This document shows positions 11,114 through 22,995 of a stretch of 64,000 nucleotides of DNA, in pieces (position 1 is the first letter of the stretch; the number at the start of each line of letters is the position of its first letter). The notes beneath the pieces were generated by a model. The model worked only from the letters and a program-made list of their open reading frames with translations. It did not search any database and was not told where the DNA came from. The position numbers and the translations under genes were made by a program. The stretch is taken from contig JALRMH010000014.1 in NCBI GenBank assembly GCA_026119935.1, positions 248,001 to 312,000 of the forward strand, given 5' to 3'. This DNA is from Endothia cerciana (lineage: Eukaryota > Ascomycota > Sordariomycetes > Diaporthales > Cryphonectriaceae).

Positions 11114-14100
11114 CTACGACGCGCCACCTCGTCCACCGGCGGCATCCCTCGCCCTTGCCGCGTCGACCTTGATGTCCGGCAACTGCCTCCCCCGCCCCGG
11201 CGGCCACCCGATATACTTGATCTCCGCGAGGTACCTCAGGTACCTCCCCACGTCCTCCCTCGACACGCCATACCCGGCACTCTCGTCCACGCCCGTGAAC
11301 CGGTCCGCATCCCGCCTCAGCACGGCGACGGCATTGCGGTCGTCCAGCTCGGGCGCCCGCGTGTTGGCCGGCAGGTCGTTGACGCAGAAGTGGAACAGCG
11401 GCATCAGCGCGTTCTGCTCGGCGTCCTTCTCGAGGGGCCCCGCGGACACGAACTTCTCGAGCGCCGCCTTCCAGGCGTCGTAGCTGACCTCGGGCGTCTG
11501 GTAGCCGTAGTACTCCAGTATCGAGAGGTACTCGCTCATGCGCAGCCGCGGGTGCGCCGTGACGTGGACGACGTTGACGCCGCGGCCGTTGGCGAGCGGG
11601 TTGAGCGCGCCGGCGACGACGACGCGCGCCACGTGGTTGACGGGCACGGCGTTGACCGTGTTGATGATGCGCGGCCGCGAGGACAGCTGGATGCAGCCCT
11701 TGAGCATGCGGATCAGGAAGTCATCCACGTTGCACACGCCCGTCTCGGAGTCGCCGAGGATGTAACCCGGCCGGATGATGGTGCCCTGTAGACCGCGCCC
11801 GCCGGCCTCGCGGATCAGCTGCTCGGATACCCACTTCGTCTGGCCGTACCCTGTGCCCAAGCCCAGGCGGCTGCCTTGCATATCATCTTCCTCCAGGATG
11901 GAGCCTTGCCCCGTGCGGGTCTGCTCTTCAGAGAGCTTGATGTAGTGGTCGGTGTCGAGGACGGCGGTCGAGCTGACGAAGGAGAAGACCTTGGGCTTGC
12001 CCGTGTTGCAGAGCCTCATTGCCTCGATGGTAGAGAGGACGTTGGGGGCGGCCATGTCTTGATATCGCTTGACCCAGTGGACGGAGGCGCCGTTGTGGAT
12101 GACCACGTCGGCTTCCTGGCTCAATGACTTCCACGTCTGGTCGTCGATACCGAGTTGGGGCTGCGAAAGATCACCGACGGCGCAGCTCAGTCTTGGTGTC
12201 CAGTCGTCATTCCATACTCCATTCCCTTGGAGTGAGCGCCGTATGCGTTCGAGCGCCGCCGCAGGGTCCTTAGCGCCTCGTACATGAGCTATCAGCCTGA
12301 TCCCGGACCGCGCCCGCTCCAGGATCTCCTTGATGAGATACGAGCCCAAAAACCCAGTAGCACCAGTGAGAAAGACAGTCAGGCTGCCAGAGGGTGCGAT
12401 AGAGCCCGCGTCTGCGGACTGGTACTTCTCGGGAAGGGTGGCGATCAACTCGTCCAGAGACTTGGCGTAAGCAGGCACGCCGTCCTCGGCCGTCTCACTT
12501 ACACCACTCTTGCCCTTCTCCACCTGAGCAGCAAAGCCAGCCAGGGTCGGGAACTCGTAGAGGGTGTTGATAGAGACGTCCACGCCCAGGTCCTTGCGAG
12601 TGGTCAAGAGAAGCTGCTGGGCCAACAGGGAGTGTCCACCAAGGTCGAAGAAGCTCTGGTCTCGTCTGATGGTCCTTGGGTTTAGACCACGCACAAGTTC
12701 GGCCCATTTCTCAGCAACGGCCCTCTCGACGTCGGTCAGAGACTCCCAGTATCTCAGGTCCTCCTCTGATGCCTCCTCGGTCCGCTCAGCAACATCAGGG
12801 AATGGTAGGTTGGGCTTGTCGACTTTGCCGTTGGGGTTCAACGGTAACTTGTTGAGAACGATGTAGATCGTAGGCACCGCGTAGACTGGAAGACGAGACT
12901 TGAGGTGATCGCGGACCTCGGTCTGCATCCGGCGGTACTTCTTCAGGTAGACTCTGACGGACCCCATCTCGACACCCTCGTCTTTCACGTCGTCAAGCTT
13001 GTAAGTCGACAGCCATTTCTGCCATTCCCTCTGTTCAGGAACCACGTAGCTGACCAGCGTAGGCTCTTCGTTTCGATCCCTTCGGACGAGTGTCTTGCAG
13101 TCCCGGATCAGTGAGTGCTGGCTTAAGTTGCTGTCAATGTCGTTCAACTCGATGCGGAAGCCTCGGATCTTGACCTGGTCGTCGGCTCGTCCAGTGCACT
13201 CGACGTCCCCTGACTCCAAATACCGACCTAGGTCACCAGTCCGGTAGAGTCTGTCCCGAGGACCTTTATAATACCTTCGCCAAGGTTCGTTCTTGTTGTT
13301 CTTGGCGTCCAGCTCGACCCACTTCTGGTTGTCGACGAACCAATTCGTGAGGAACTTCTCCTTATTCTTCTCCTCGTCTCCGAGGTAGCCCTCGGCAAGG
13401 CCGGCAGCACGGCAGTAAATCTCACCAACTTCTCCCACCTGACACATCCGGGTTCGGTCCTCGCGGCTGACGACCAGCAGCTGCACATTCTGCATACCCT
13501 TACCGGCCGGGACCGTATCCTTAAGCTTGTCCAGGTAGTCGGGTTGCCTGGCCGCGCTCGGGATCTCGTAGTAGCTGACCGCTCGCTGTGTCTCGGTTGT
13601 CCCGTACATGTTGATAATGTTTGCGTTGACAGCCAGTCGCCTGAGCACACGGCAGTCTCTTGTCGTCAGGACATCCCCGACGAAGAAGACGTTCTGAAGG
13701 CTTGGAAACTCTGCTGTTGCACCACCGACCAGGATTTGACCCATAGCAGGTGTCAAGTGGCTGACCGTCGGTTTGTGCTCTCCCATCCATTCTGCCAGCT
13801 TCTCGTGCTGGATGTCCTCCCTGGACGGCACCAGCAGTTGTGCTCCCAAGAACAATGGCGTAAACACATCTCTCTGCACGGGATCGTGGGCGATACCAGA
13901 AAGAAGAGTGAACCTGCTCCCCGACGTCAGGTTAAAGCGCTCCGACATCCAGGTATAGTACTTGGTCAGACTGAAATGCCGGCCAAGCACGCCCTTGGGC
14001 CGGCCCTCACTGCCGGAGGTGAAGGATAGGGTGGGATTCGAGTCTGGGCCCACGACAACGTCTGGGGGCGTTGCAGCCTTCTCTCTAGCACCCCCAAACA

Positions 14101-14826
14101 CATCCTGCCCATCCGACTCACCACCAACGAGGTATCCATCATCCCGGATGCGCAGGTCGGGCACCTCTGCCTTCAGCTGCAACGATTCATCGATGTAGCT
14201 CTGGACGAGAGGGGCCAGAGGCCCGTTCTCGTCAGTGGCCCGGCCGATCCTGATGAGAGCTCGCGGCTGGGAAACCTCCAAGTAGACCTGGAGAAGGGTG
14301 AGCCTCTGCCGGATAAAATAGTAAAGTATCCCATACCTCAGATGAGGAAGGGGCGGAATTTGGCCAAGCGGGCTGCCTGACCACAAATTACTGCCACCAC
14401 CTCATCCGAGCGGGTGACTCACCTGTTGACGAGCTGGAGGATATGCAGGGTCCAAGACGGTCATGGTAGCACCAGAAGCCTGGCGATCGTGTCAGTGCCA
14501 GTTCTTTCACCATCTGGGGGATACACATTGTGAATACTCACCAATGTGCCCATCATACAAACGACCAGATCCACCGACCGATGGGCCCAGATCATGACCA
14601 CATCCCCATTCGTGACACCCGCGTCATGCAGGTAGTGGGCGAGGACATTTGAGGCCTCATAGATCTGGCGATAGGTGAACCTCCTCTCTGGTGTCGTCGA
14701 CGTCTTGGTCTCGACGACACACGTGCTGTCCGGGCTCCTCTCTGCTGAAGCCCTGAAGCGCTCGTGTATGGGGCCGACAAAGCCTGACCAGTCGAGGTCC
14801 ACGGTGGGATCAGGGAGTTGCGACAT
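11114..14826 (-). CDS. lys2: L-2-aminoadipate reductase (large subunit), 1177 aa, three exons
   Basis: Exons 14826-14542, 14479-14423 and 14305-11114, all phase 0. The protein reduces alpha-aminoadipate to the semialdehyde in the fungal lysine pathway (cytosol, ATP- and NADPH-dependent). Domain order fits the family. The adenylation domain has VLDPAYPPARQQ and the core FTSGSEGRPKGVLG near residue 206. The carrier domain has FFDLGGHSLLAQQ (Ser about 672), which would take phosphopantetheine. The thioester reductase has the NAD(P) motif FLTGATGFLGSYL near 759 and a YxxxK (YGQTK) near 930. Length matches the usual 1150-1200 aa. The start at 14826 begins MSQLPDPTVDLDW, the typical N-terminus; an in-frame ATG at 14874 would add 16 residues. 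It is divergent from the MFS transporter with a 1.0 kb shared upstream region. The protein needs a separate PPTase (Lys5 type), not in this window. Confidence 0.95.
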
Positions 14827-15839
14827 GGCCCACCGGTGTCTCCCTGTCTTTGAGATATTCGTTATGCAAATCAAGAGCCAATTCTGGGTAGAGACGGAGG
14901 CAATTGATGGGTTTTGAAATTTTTGGAATCTCCCTTTTGGGTGACTAACACGACCAAGATCCAGCGCTCACTGTCAGAGCTTCAAAAAAAACCCCCAAAA
15001 AAAAGACCCCTGTCGAGTATGATGCATGAAGATCCGACTGCGGAGGCTGGAGGAATCCCCCAGCCTGCTAAGTACCGTAAGTCATTCAAGCTCAAGTGGG
15101 GCCCCTGTCTGAATAAGCCCGGCCGGGATCGTCCATTCCAGCAAACCCACCAAAAGACAAGCTTGGTCTATTGAGGTTGTCCCCTCTGTTTCCAACATCC
15201 ACGGTTTGAGATGCAGCCTCCCGATTCGAAATGACAACAACAGCCGAGGAGCTCCCATCAAAGTGTCCCATCAAAGTGTCCCATCCACCTTCAAGTTATC
15301 CTGGTCAAATCACCATTCAGTGGCAGGTAGGCACATGGGTTGTCATCAGTTTATACCATCTGACCCTCAGGGTTCTGAGATCTTCACTTCGTCACTTCAT
15401 CTGGCTGCGAGGGGGGCTGCTGATCCCTTTGCGTAGCAGGGACTGAATGGCTTGAAGGTCCAAGACATCTGTCCGTTCAGCCTGGGGGCCCAGTGCTGGG
15501 AGCACGCCACGTCATTCAGAGGTGGTGTCCCTGGGCGATCGACTGCTGGCGAAAGCTGTCAAATATGGAGATGGCCCGGATAAGCTAGGTGAGGAGTACG
15601 GGCCCCAGGTGTATACGACGCGGTGGTTGTCACCAAGCACGCCATCATCCACAAAGAATCGGTGAACCGCTATCAGCTCATGTTAGCAACTCGGCACGGC
15701 CCGCTATGAGGGCTACATAAATAGGATCTCAAGTGATGCCCTCGTGCCGAGGACTTTGCCTGTGTTCTCAAGGCTTCTCGGGCTTTTATCTTCATCTTCC
15801 TGAACCTTGACTTGAGGGCCGTGTCGCCTAGGCGCCAGG
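14827..15839. promoter_or_regulatory. Shared upstream region of lys2 (-) and MFS transporter (+)
   Basis: No gene seen. It contains an A-rich stretch near 14987-15003 and a tandem 13-bp repeat (AAAGTGTCCCATC twice, about 15260-15291). A TATA-like CATAAATA at 15716-15723 lies about 120 bp upstream of the transporter ATG and is a plausible core promoter element. Regulatory function is inferred from position only. Confidence 0.45.
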
Positions 15840-17625
15840 ATGTCTTCTATCGCGAGACACTTCAACAGGACTCTGTTCCTATCAGTGCTCCTCATTGCTG
15901 TTTCCCAGTTCAACTACGGCTTCGATAACCAGGCATTTGCACAGACGCAGGCCATGGACGCCTTTGACCGACAGTTCGGGGACTATGATGCTGCAAATGG
16001 AACCTACTCTCTTCCAACATCTTTTGAATCGCTGCTGAATAGTATCCCATTCATAGGCTTCGCCGCTGGCAAGTGCAAACGTAATCACAAAGCCTCAGTA
16101 AAACAAACCGAACTAACACTTGTTCCAAGGCCTGCTCATCGGGAGTCTAGCCAGTGCCAGATATGGTCGCCGGATGACCATGTTTGGCATGAGTATCTAC
16201 GCTTTGGCATCAGCTACTGTTGTGGTCACTTCCAAGACCCGGGCGCAGATCCTTGCCGGCCGTACACTCAACTGTTCGTATCTGCCTCCGGGTCAACGGC
16301 CCTGAACGCAGTACTGAATTTGACTGCCGGTAGATGTCTACATCGGCTGTGAACTTGCAGTCGTGCCCGTCTTCCAATCCGAGATTGTGCCTGCCCCTGT
16401 CCGAGGTTTGGCCGTGAGTACCTACCAGCTTATGATCAGCGTAAGTGTTCTCCTTCCCGCCGGACTGCAAGGTGCTCCCTGACACAACGGTAGGCTGGTG
16501 GGCTCATTATCAATATCATCTGCCGTGCGACGAGTGCAGACAGCGGTCCAAATGCGTACAGGATACCATACGGTCTCTTCTATATCATCCCGACCATCAT
16601 CGCCTCACTGATATGGTTCATCCCTGAGGTACGGTCCTTTCCATACGCACCGGCAGGGCTTGACACTGACCCTGGTGCCACAGTCCCCAAGATGGCTCAT
16701 GATGCAAGACAAGATCGAGGAGGCCAAGGTAGCACACAAGAAGTACCGAGAAGGTACGATGTCTGACGCGGCCATCGATTTCGAATTCGACTCGCTCCAC
16801 CAGGCCCTCCTCGCTGAGCCGGAGCAGGGCCACACGGCTGAGCTGCTTCAGGGCACGAACCTCAAGCGGACAGCCATCGTCGTCGCGACCAACTTCTTCC
16901 AGCAGGCTACCGGCCAGACCTTTGCTTCCCAGTATGGCACAGTCTTTATCAAGAGCCTCGGCACAGTCAATCCGTGGTCGATGTCCACAGGCAACTCTGC
17001 CATTGGGTTATTTATGCTCATTATCTGCCTGTTGGTAGCGGACAGGCTCGGTAGAAGGTGAGCCTGGCCGTCGTACCTAACGGTTGTTTCCGGTGCTGAC
17101 TGTGCTCACAGGTACATGCTTCTCGCCGGTTCCGTAATTCAGGCCGCAGCCTTATTTACGATGGGTGGCCTCGGGCTGCACAACACCTCCTCTTACAGCC
17201 ACAAAGCCGGCGAAGCAGCCATGCTATCCATCTTTGGTGCGGTCTTTGCCTTTGCCTGGGGTCCGCTGAACTACGTCGTCACTACCGAGTTGCCCGCTCT
17301 GCGGCTCCGTGACCGCTCGCAGCGTGTAGCCTCCATAATGAACATCCTTACGAACTTCATAGTCACGTTTGTGGTGCCGTGCTTGCTGGACGCTCTGGAG
17401 AGCCAGGTCGGTTTCATCTTCGGGGCGATTAGTGTGCTGGCAGGAGTGTTCGTGTACTTCTGTGTGCCAGAGTGTAAGGGACGTAGTCTGGAGGAGGTGG
17501 ATAGGATGTTTCTGGATGGGATCAAGATTAGAGAGTTCAGGAATTATCCTAGGTTGGAGTTGGAAGGCCATGTCTGGGCAGACGAGAAGGACGTGGCCCA
17601 AATTGGTGATTTGGAAATGACATGA
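15840..17625 (+). CDS. MFS sugar-porter-type transporter, 500 aa, six exons
   Basis: Exons 15840-16068, 16130-16273, 16334-16440, 16494-16628, 16684-17057 and 17112-17625; all phases close. The chain begins with a first helix (LFLSVLLIAVSQFNYGFDNQ). It has the loop 2-3 motif (GSLASARYGRRMTM), the GRTLNYVYIG segment formed across intron 2, the loop 6 motif PESPRWLMMQ, the GxADRLGRR-like motif (VADRLGRRYM) across intron 5, and the C-terminal PECKGRSLEEVDRMF. These are hallmarks of the sugar porter family (about 12 helices, plasma membrane). The substrate is unknown; it looks like the hexose/alpha-glucoside/quinate transporter group. Intron 1 uses a GC donor (GCAAGT) rather than GT, which is required for frame. 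It diverges from lys2. Confidence 0.9.
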
Positions 17626-18091
17626 GGAAGACTCGAGCTCTCATGGGTAGCAATGCAGACCCCGCCTATTGGAGAAACTGGGAAAGGGAAAAGAAAGAGA
17701 AGAGAGAAAAAGAAAAGGGGGGGAGCGGATCCACAGCAACTACGAAGTGAATTCTTAGAAATGCCTAGATGCTATGCTATATTTTGTTAGTGTCAACTTC
17801 TGCCGCTACTGCTGAGCCGAGGGCCCTGTGAGCTTAGGACCCTTGCTGAGCCTCCTGGCCTCCCTGCCCACAGCAGGGCAATGAAACGTGGGGCAATTAG
17901 TGGAGGGCTGTGGACTCAACAGCTTCATCGCTCCAGCTCCGACGTCCCAAAGCCGAACCCAAACCACGACGCCCTGTTCAATTTCTCATTCATCCTCTCC
18001 CTGAGCCGTTTACTTCACTTCCCACCATGTCTTTATAATTTCAAAAGCCGGTCAAGCTCCAACCTCTCCCTCGTCCTCCAAAACAGGCACC

Positions 18092-21000
18092 ATGCCTCCG
18101 CTCAACCCTCGACCCGCCATCCGCTCGACGCCCCCTCCTACAGACTACAAGGCCGTCGCCGCCCAATTCGCAGCCGCCAAGCGCCGGCAGCAGCCCGAGG
18201 AGGCCGACGGCAAGAATGAGGACATAGCCGAGGAGAAGAAGCGCACCAGCGCCCTGGAGAGACGGCGCGCGGCCCTCGAGCTGCGCCGGAAGGCCGCGTA
18301 CGAGCGACGCTGGGGCTGGACCGTGGGCTTCTGGATCTGGATGCTGTGCATACATGCCGTTGGTATAGCGTACTTCACGTCCGGATTCCTGCTGACGCGG
18401 CTCGTCCTTGACGAAAAATCCAACTGTACCATGAACCCCGTGGAGGCCACGGCGACGGGGGACTTGGGCGTGTTATCGGACTGGAAGGGCCGGGGTACAG
18501 TTGAGGGTGGATGTTGGCACCCGAAGACGTTTGAGCGGGCGGTGGTGGTTATCATCGATGCGTTGAGATACGACTTCACCGTGCCGGTGGAGGACGATGC
18601 CGAGTTCCACAACGCGTTTCCATTCTTGTACGAGACCGCTCTCAAGTCGCCGAACAATGCCTTCCTCCTACCCTTCATAGCGGACCCGCCGACGGCGACA
18701 TTGCAGAGGTTGAAAGGGTTGACGACCGGGACGTTGCCTACATTCGTTGACATAGGGAGCAACTTTGCGGGCACGGCCATCGAGGAGGACAATCTGCTCA
18801 TACAGTTGCGGGACGCGGGGAAGAGGATTGTGCATCTTGGAGACGATACTTGGGATGCCCTGTTCCCCGGGTACTTTGAGGCTAATATTAGCAGGGCTTA
18901 CGACAGCTTCAATGTCTGGGACTTACACTCTGTTGACAACGGCGTCCTGGAGCACATCTTTCCACTCGTGACACCGGAAAGGAAGGGAGAGTGGGACCTG
19001 CTCATTGGGCATCTACTGGGGGTCGATCATGCCGGTCACCGCTACGGCCCTGCCCATACTGCCATGACAGCCAAGCTGCGCCAGATGGATGATTTCATCC
19101 GAGATCTTACCGAGAAGATTAACGACGACACGGTTCTGATAGTGATGGGCGACCATGGAATGGATCCCAAAGGTGACCATGGCGGAGAGAGCGATGATGA
19201 AATTGAGGCTGCGCTGTGGATGTACTCCAAAAAGCCTGTCTTCGGCCGGACGAAACCCGAATTTGTCACTCCTCCATCCACAGCCAAAACCAGGCCGGTT
19301 AATCAGATCGACTTTGCTCCGACCCTGGCTCTGTTACTGGGCATCCCCATCCCTTACAACAGCCTGGGCGCGCCGATCGAGGAGGCCTTTGCCGGGAAAC
19401 AGGGCGACGCTTGGAACTCTCTGGCATCTGCGGCGCGCGTTGCTGCTGCTGGTATCCAGCGATACCAGGCGTCATATTTTGCGGCCCGGGGGATTGACGA
19501 ATCGATCGAGGCCGGGTCGCCTGCCGAGTACTTCCAAGGCGCTGAAAAGATGCTGAGGGGTCACTCGTGGGGCAAATCCTACGAAGCGGTATACTCTGCT
19601 TTTAGGGGCTACCAGGAGGAGAATTTGAAAGTCTGCAAAAGTCTGTGGGCCAGATTCGACGTCCCCAATATGATCATTGGCCTGGCGATTACTGGGCTTG
19701 GCCTGCTTGCACTGGTTCTATACATCACCAGGGATGAGGATGACGATCTCGCCGAATTGGACGACTTCGAGTTGGACATGGCAGAGCAAAAGTTGGAGGC
19801 CGAAGACGTCAAGGCTGATTTGGACGTGCCTTCGTATCAAACTTTCTCCAAGACAGCTGTAAAGGCTGCTGTGGCTGGTGCTGTCCCGGCCGGTGTGCTG
19901 GGAACCGTATATGCTGTCTTCACAAAAGCGGACGACTACCGTCTCGGTGCTGCCATGGCTGGGATCGCAAGCACAGCGATGGTCATAGTAGCGCTGTTGA
20001 GAAGACGTTTCGTCGTACCGATTCCATCGAACATTTGGGGCTGGCTGGCAGCCATTTTCACAATAAGCCAGTCAATCGGCTTTGCCTCCAATTCTTATAC
20101 CATTTGGGAGGACTCAATTCTCCTCTTCTTCATAACGACATTTGGCCTGGCAAACGCATTTGCCGCCTTGAATATCGAACACAAGCAGAATCGCTACCTT
20201 GCCATCTACCACTCGATTCTCTTTGTCATACTCGGACGTGTCGCCTCTTTCTCGAAACTCTGTCGCGACGAGCAGTACCCCTACTGCAAAACCACCTACT
20301 ACGCATCTTCAACATCTTCGACTTCGGCACCGTGGCACCTGGTCATACCATTTGCCGTCTTCGCACTTCTCCCTTCAATCATCAAGGCATACTATATACC
20401 TACGCGATCCTATCATGGCCTGGCGCCCACATGGATCAACTATGCACTTCGTATCACCTTGTTCCTATCAGCAGCATATTGGACCATGGACACAGCAGAC
20501 AACGCCAATTGGATTCCCTCCCTTTCCGAGGGCACCCTCAAATCCGTCAGCGTGTACACCGCACAACTCGCCCTCGGCATTGCCCTCGTCGCAGGGGTCA
20601 CCGCATTCATCTGGGCCCCCCCATGTATTGACATCATCACGACGTCCGCGGGCGCCAAACGAGCCCAGATCGCTGTCCTGGGCTACGGCAACGCCAATGG
20701 CGCGCGGTACCTCCTCCTTCCAATCAACATCATGGCCGCGTGCATCCTGCTCTCCAAGCCAATGGGCGGTGGCGCCGTGGCCCTCATGATGTGGCAGGTG
20801 CTGTCGCTCGTCGAGCTCCTCGACCTCAACGACATCGCTGCCGAGACCATCGGCCCTGTGATGCTGGGCCTGCTGGGCAACTACCACTATTTCAAGACCG
20901 GCCACCAGGCCGTGCTGAGCAGTATCCAGTGGGACGCGGCGTTCATCCCCCTGTTCACGATACGGTACCCGTGGAGTCCGCTGGTCGTCGCCATGAACCA

Positions 21001-21322
21001 CTTGGCGGGGCAGATCCTCGCGGCGGCGTGTGTGCCGCTGATCGTGTTGTGGAAGACGGGGCCGAAGCGCAAGGGCGTGTTGGAGGGCGTCAGCCGGGCT
21101 CTGGGTGTGTTTGTCGCTTTTTTCGCCGTGGAGAGTCTGGCGACTATGGCGTGGGCCGGGTATCTGCGGCGGCACCTCATGCTGTACCGGGTGTTCAACC
21201 CGCGTTTCATGATGGCGGCCATGGTGCTGTTGGTCGTAGATCTGGTGGGGATCTTGGTGACGCTCACGGGTGTCAGGATCAATACCTTGGCCATCGGGGA
21301 GGTATTTGGGATGACGGATTAG
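18092..21322 (+). CDS. gpi13: GPI ethanolamine phosphate transferase 3 (PIG-O/Gpi13), 1076 aa
   Basis: Single exon. It adds ethanolamine phosphate to the third mannose of the GPI precursor in the ER lumen, the group later used to link proteins. A basic cytosolic N-terminus (about 1-75) is followed by one helix (WTVGFWIWMLCIHAVGIAY). Next is a lumenal alkaline-phosphatase-like domain with VVVIIDALRYDF (about 150-161), LIGHLLGVDHAGHRYGP (about 307-323) and MGDHGMDPKGDHGG (about 352-365), which carry the metal ligands. The second half is a long multi-helix region typical of the family. Length is in the family's usual range of about 1000-1100 aa. The ATG follows a CCAAAACAGGCACC leader. It lies downstream of, and codirectional with, the MFS gene and converges on the SGNH hydrolase. 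Confidence 0.95.
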   Translation: MPPLNPRPAIRSTPPPTDYKAVAAQFAAAKRRQQPEEADGKNEDIAEEKKRTSALERRRAALELRRKAAYERRWGWTVGFWIWMLCIHAVGIAYFTSGFLLTRLVLDEKSNCTMNPVEATATGDLGVLSDWKGRGTVEGGCWHPKTFERAVVVIIDALRYDFTVPVEDDAEFHNAFPFLYETALKSPNNAFLLPFIADPPTATLQRLKGLTTGTLPTFVDIGSNFAGTAIEEDNLLIQLRDAGKRIVHLGDDTWDALFPGYFEANISRAYDSFNVWDLHSVDNGVLEHIFPLVTPERKGEWDLLIGHLLGVDHAGHRYGPAHTAMTAKLRQMDDFIRDLTEKINDDTVLIVMGDHGMDPKGDHGGESDDEIEAALWMYSKKPVFGRTKPEFVTPPSTAKTRPVNQIDFAPTLALLLGIPIPYNSLGAPIEEAFAGKQGDAWNSLASAARVAAAGIQRYQASYFAARGIDESIEAGSPAEYFQGAEKMLRGHSWGKSYEAVYSAFRGYQEENLKVCKSLWARFDVPNMIIGLAITGLGLLALVLYITRDEDDDLAELDDFELDMAEQKLEAEDVKADLDVPSYQTFSKTAVKAAVAGAVPAGVLGTVYAVFTKADDYRLGAAMAGIASTAMVIVALLRRRFVVPIPSNIWGWLAAIFTISQSIGFASNSYTIWEDSILLFFITTFGLANAFAALNIEHKQNRYLAIYHSILFVILGRVASFSKLCRDEQYPYCKTTYYASSTSSTSAPWHLVIPFAVFALLPSIIKAYYIPTRSYHGLAPTWINYALRITLFLSAAYWTMDTADNANWIPSLSEGTLKSVSVYTAQLALGIALVAGVTAFIWAPPCIDIITTSAGAKRAQIAVLGYGNANGARYLLLPINIMAACILLSKPMGGGAVALMMWQVLSLVELLDLNDIAAETIGPVMLGLLGNYHYFKTGHQAVLSSIQWDAAFIPLFTIRYPWSPLVVAMNHLAGQILAAACVPLIVLWKTGPKRKGVLEGVSRALGVFVAFFAVESLATMAWAGYLRRHLMLYRVFNPRFMMAAMVLLVVDLVGILVTLTGVRINTLAIGEVFGMTD

Positions 21323-21678
21323 AGTGTGTCTCTCCTGCACACATGACCATGTAATTAGCAAGCCATCTTTCTGGGGGCAATTTCGGCTGGATATAGAGAG
21401 AAGCCAAGAGTGTATTTGCATGTTCGGCGAATAGAGAAGAAGGACTCTTCAGATTGAGTCCCCTCATGTGACAGTGCGCAGGCGTCAAGACTCACTACTT
21501 CCTGGGTATCAAACCATCCCCATCCCACCGCCCTCCTAGCCAGAGCAAGAAACCATATCATGAACGCCGACGCGAGTAGAAGGGGGCTAAGCACCAAGAA
21601 AGCAAGAAGACAGAAAGGAAGAAAAGAAATTCCCACAGATTCGGGACACTGCACCAAGTCTAAATCCTCACATGGGAA

Positions 21679-22995
21679 CTAAAGCCCGTATTCACTCCAG
21701 GTCTCATAGATCCGATCCCGAATAGCCTCGCATCCCATGCTGCGAGGGTGGAACGTCTTCCCGTAGCTGGTGGGGACCCACCACCCCCCGTTCTGCGCCA
21801 TCACACCATCATGCGCCGGACGCAGTGACGGGTCGCGGCTCTTGGCCATCGCCATGTAACAGAGCGCCAGCTCGCCCCAGTCCCCCCGGGCCTGCGCGCG
21901 GGCCAGACACGCCTGCGGGTCGACCAGCTCGGAGGTGGGCGGCAGCGTCGCCAGCCCCCACCCCGACCGGCCGGCCGAGTCCCCCTCCGGATCGCCGTTC
22001 GTCCCGTTCGGCCACATCGTCTCGTTCCGCGCGTTGTCGGGCCCGCCCACCAGGAAGAACCAGCTCTCGGCGCGGTCGTACGCCGGCTCCGCGACCCCGG
22101 GCTCGCAGAACCGGTGGCCCTCGAAGAGCGCGTCGTAGTCAACGAACAGGACGCGCGGCCGGGGGCCCCGGAACCGCGCGGCGACGAGGCCCACCACCGC
22201 CCGCAGCCTGGCGTTGGCCGCGTCCACGAGGGCGTTCATGCGCGCGCGGATGTCCCGCGACAGCCTGGGCCCGCCCCACCACACGCCGAGCGACATGGCG
22301 TCGCACTCGGGCGTCTCGGCGTTGAAGAAGCGCGCGTAGCCCGTCACGGTGACGGTGAAGCCCGGGCGCTTCTCCCAGGCGGCGGCGTCGAGGATCTCCT
22401 GGAGGACGATCTCCAGCCTGTGCTCGAACACACCGCTGTTGAGGGCGGCATCGCTCGCCGCCAGGGCGGCCGCGCACGTCCCGCTGTAGAAGGAGTAGAA
22501 GCGGAAGATGCAGGCGTTCATTACGTCGAAGAAGCCCAGGTCGTTGCCGCCGACGGACAGCGTGGCGAAGTCCAGGGGCAGGGACGTGTTGAGGGCATCG
22601 ATCTGGCTGGCGGGGGTCATGCCCGAGAGGAGGTCGGTGGTGACGGCGCCTGTGCAGGAGAGCCATTGGAAAGAGGTGTTGCTGTTGGTGGCGTTGTTGA
22701 GGTCTTCATGGAGTAGAAGAGGGTAGCCATGTTGGCCGCGCCGGCAGTCCCCCTCGGAAGTGAGGTAGTGCCCATCGAGGCCGGTACCGATGCCTGCGGA
22801 GTAGGAGTCGCCGAAAGCGACGAAGCCTCGAGCTTGACGGTTGGAGGATGGGGACAGGGAATCCGGGCTGTCCGGGCTGAGAACGCGTTGATCGCCAGCC
22901 TGAGAGAGGCCGGAGGGCCAGTCATGGGAGGGAGGAGATGCCGCCTGGCATATCGTGAAGATGACAGGAAGGAAGAGGAGCGGATTGCCCATCAT
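21679..22995 (-). CDS. Secreted SGNH/GDSL-type hydrolase, 438 aa
   Basis: Single exon. The N-terminus MMGNPLLFLPVIFTICQAAS is a good signal peptide (cleavage around residue 19), so the enzyme is probably secreted. Block I is FVAFGDSYSAGIG with nucleophile Ser64. Block III is VGGNDLGF with the oxyanion Asn. A C-terminal FHPRSMG supplies the likely catalytic His, close to the end as in other fungal SGNH lipases/esterases. Even-spaced cysteines (for example CRRGQ, SCTGA, NACIF, GTCAA) suggest disulfides. The specific ester substrate cannot be inferred. The second Met (22992) is an equally good start. It converges with gpi13. Confidence 0.85.
   Translation of the reverse strand: MMGNPLLFLPVIFTICQAASPPSHDWPSGLSQAGDQRVLSPDSPDSLSPSSNRQARGFVAFGDSYSAGIGTGLDGHYLTSEGDCRRGQHGYPLLLHEDLNNATNSNTSFQWLSCTGAVTTDLLSGMTPASQIDALNTSLPLDFATLSVGGNDLGFFDVMNACIFRFYSFYSGTCAAALAASDAALNSGVFEHRLEIVLQEILDAAAWEKRPGFTVTVTGYARFFNAETPECDAMSLGVWWGGPRLSRDIRARMNALVDAANARLRAVVGLVAARFRGPRPRVLFVDYDALFEGHRFCEPGVAEPAYDRAESWFFLVGGPDNARNETMWPNGTNGDPEGDSAGRSGWGLATLPPTSELVDPQACLARAQARGDWGELALCYMAMAKSRDPSLRPAHDGVMAQNGGWWVPTSYGKTFHPRSMGCEAIRDRIYETWSEYGL

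Noticed and set aside
14411..14422. TGACTCA (Cpc1/Gcn4-type site) in lys2
   Set aside because: It is created by the donor GTGAGTCAC of intron 2, so the match is explained by splicing; a regulatory role would need binding data.
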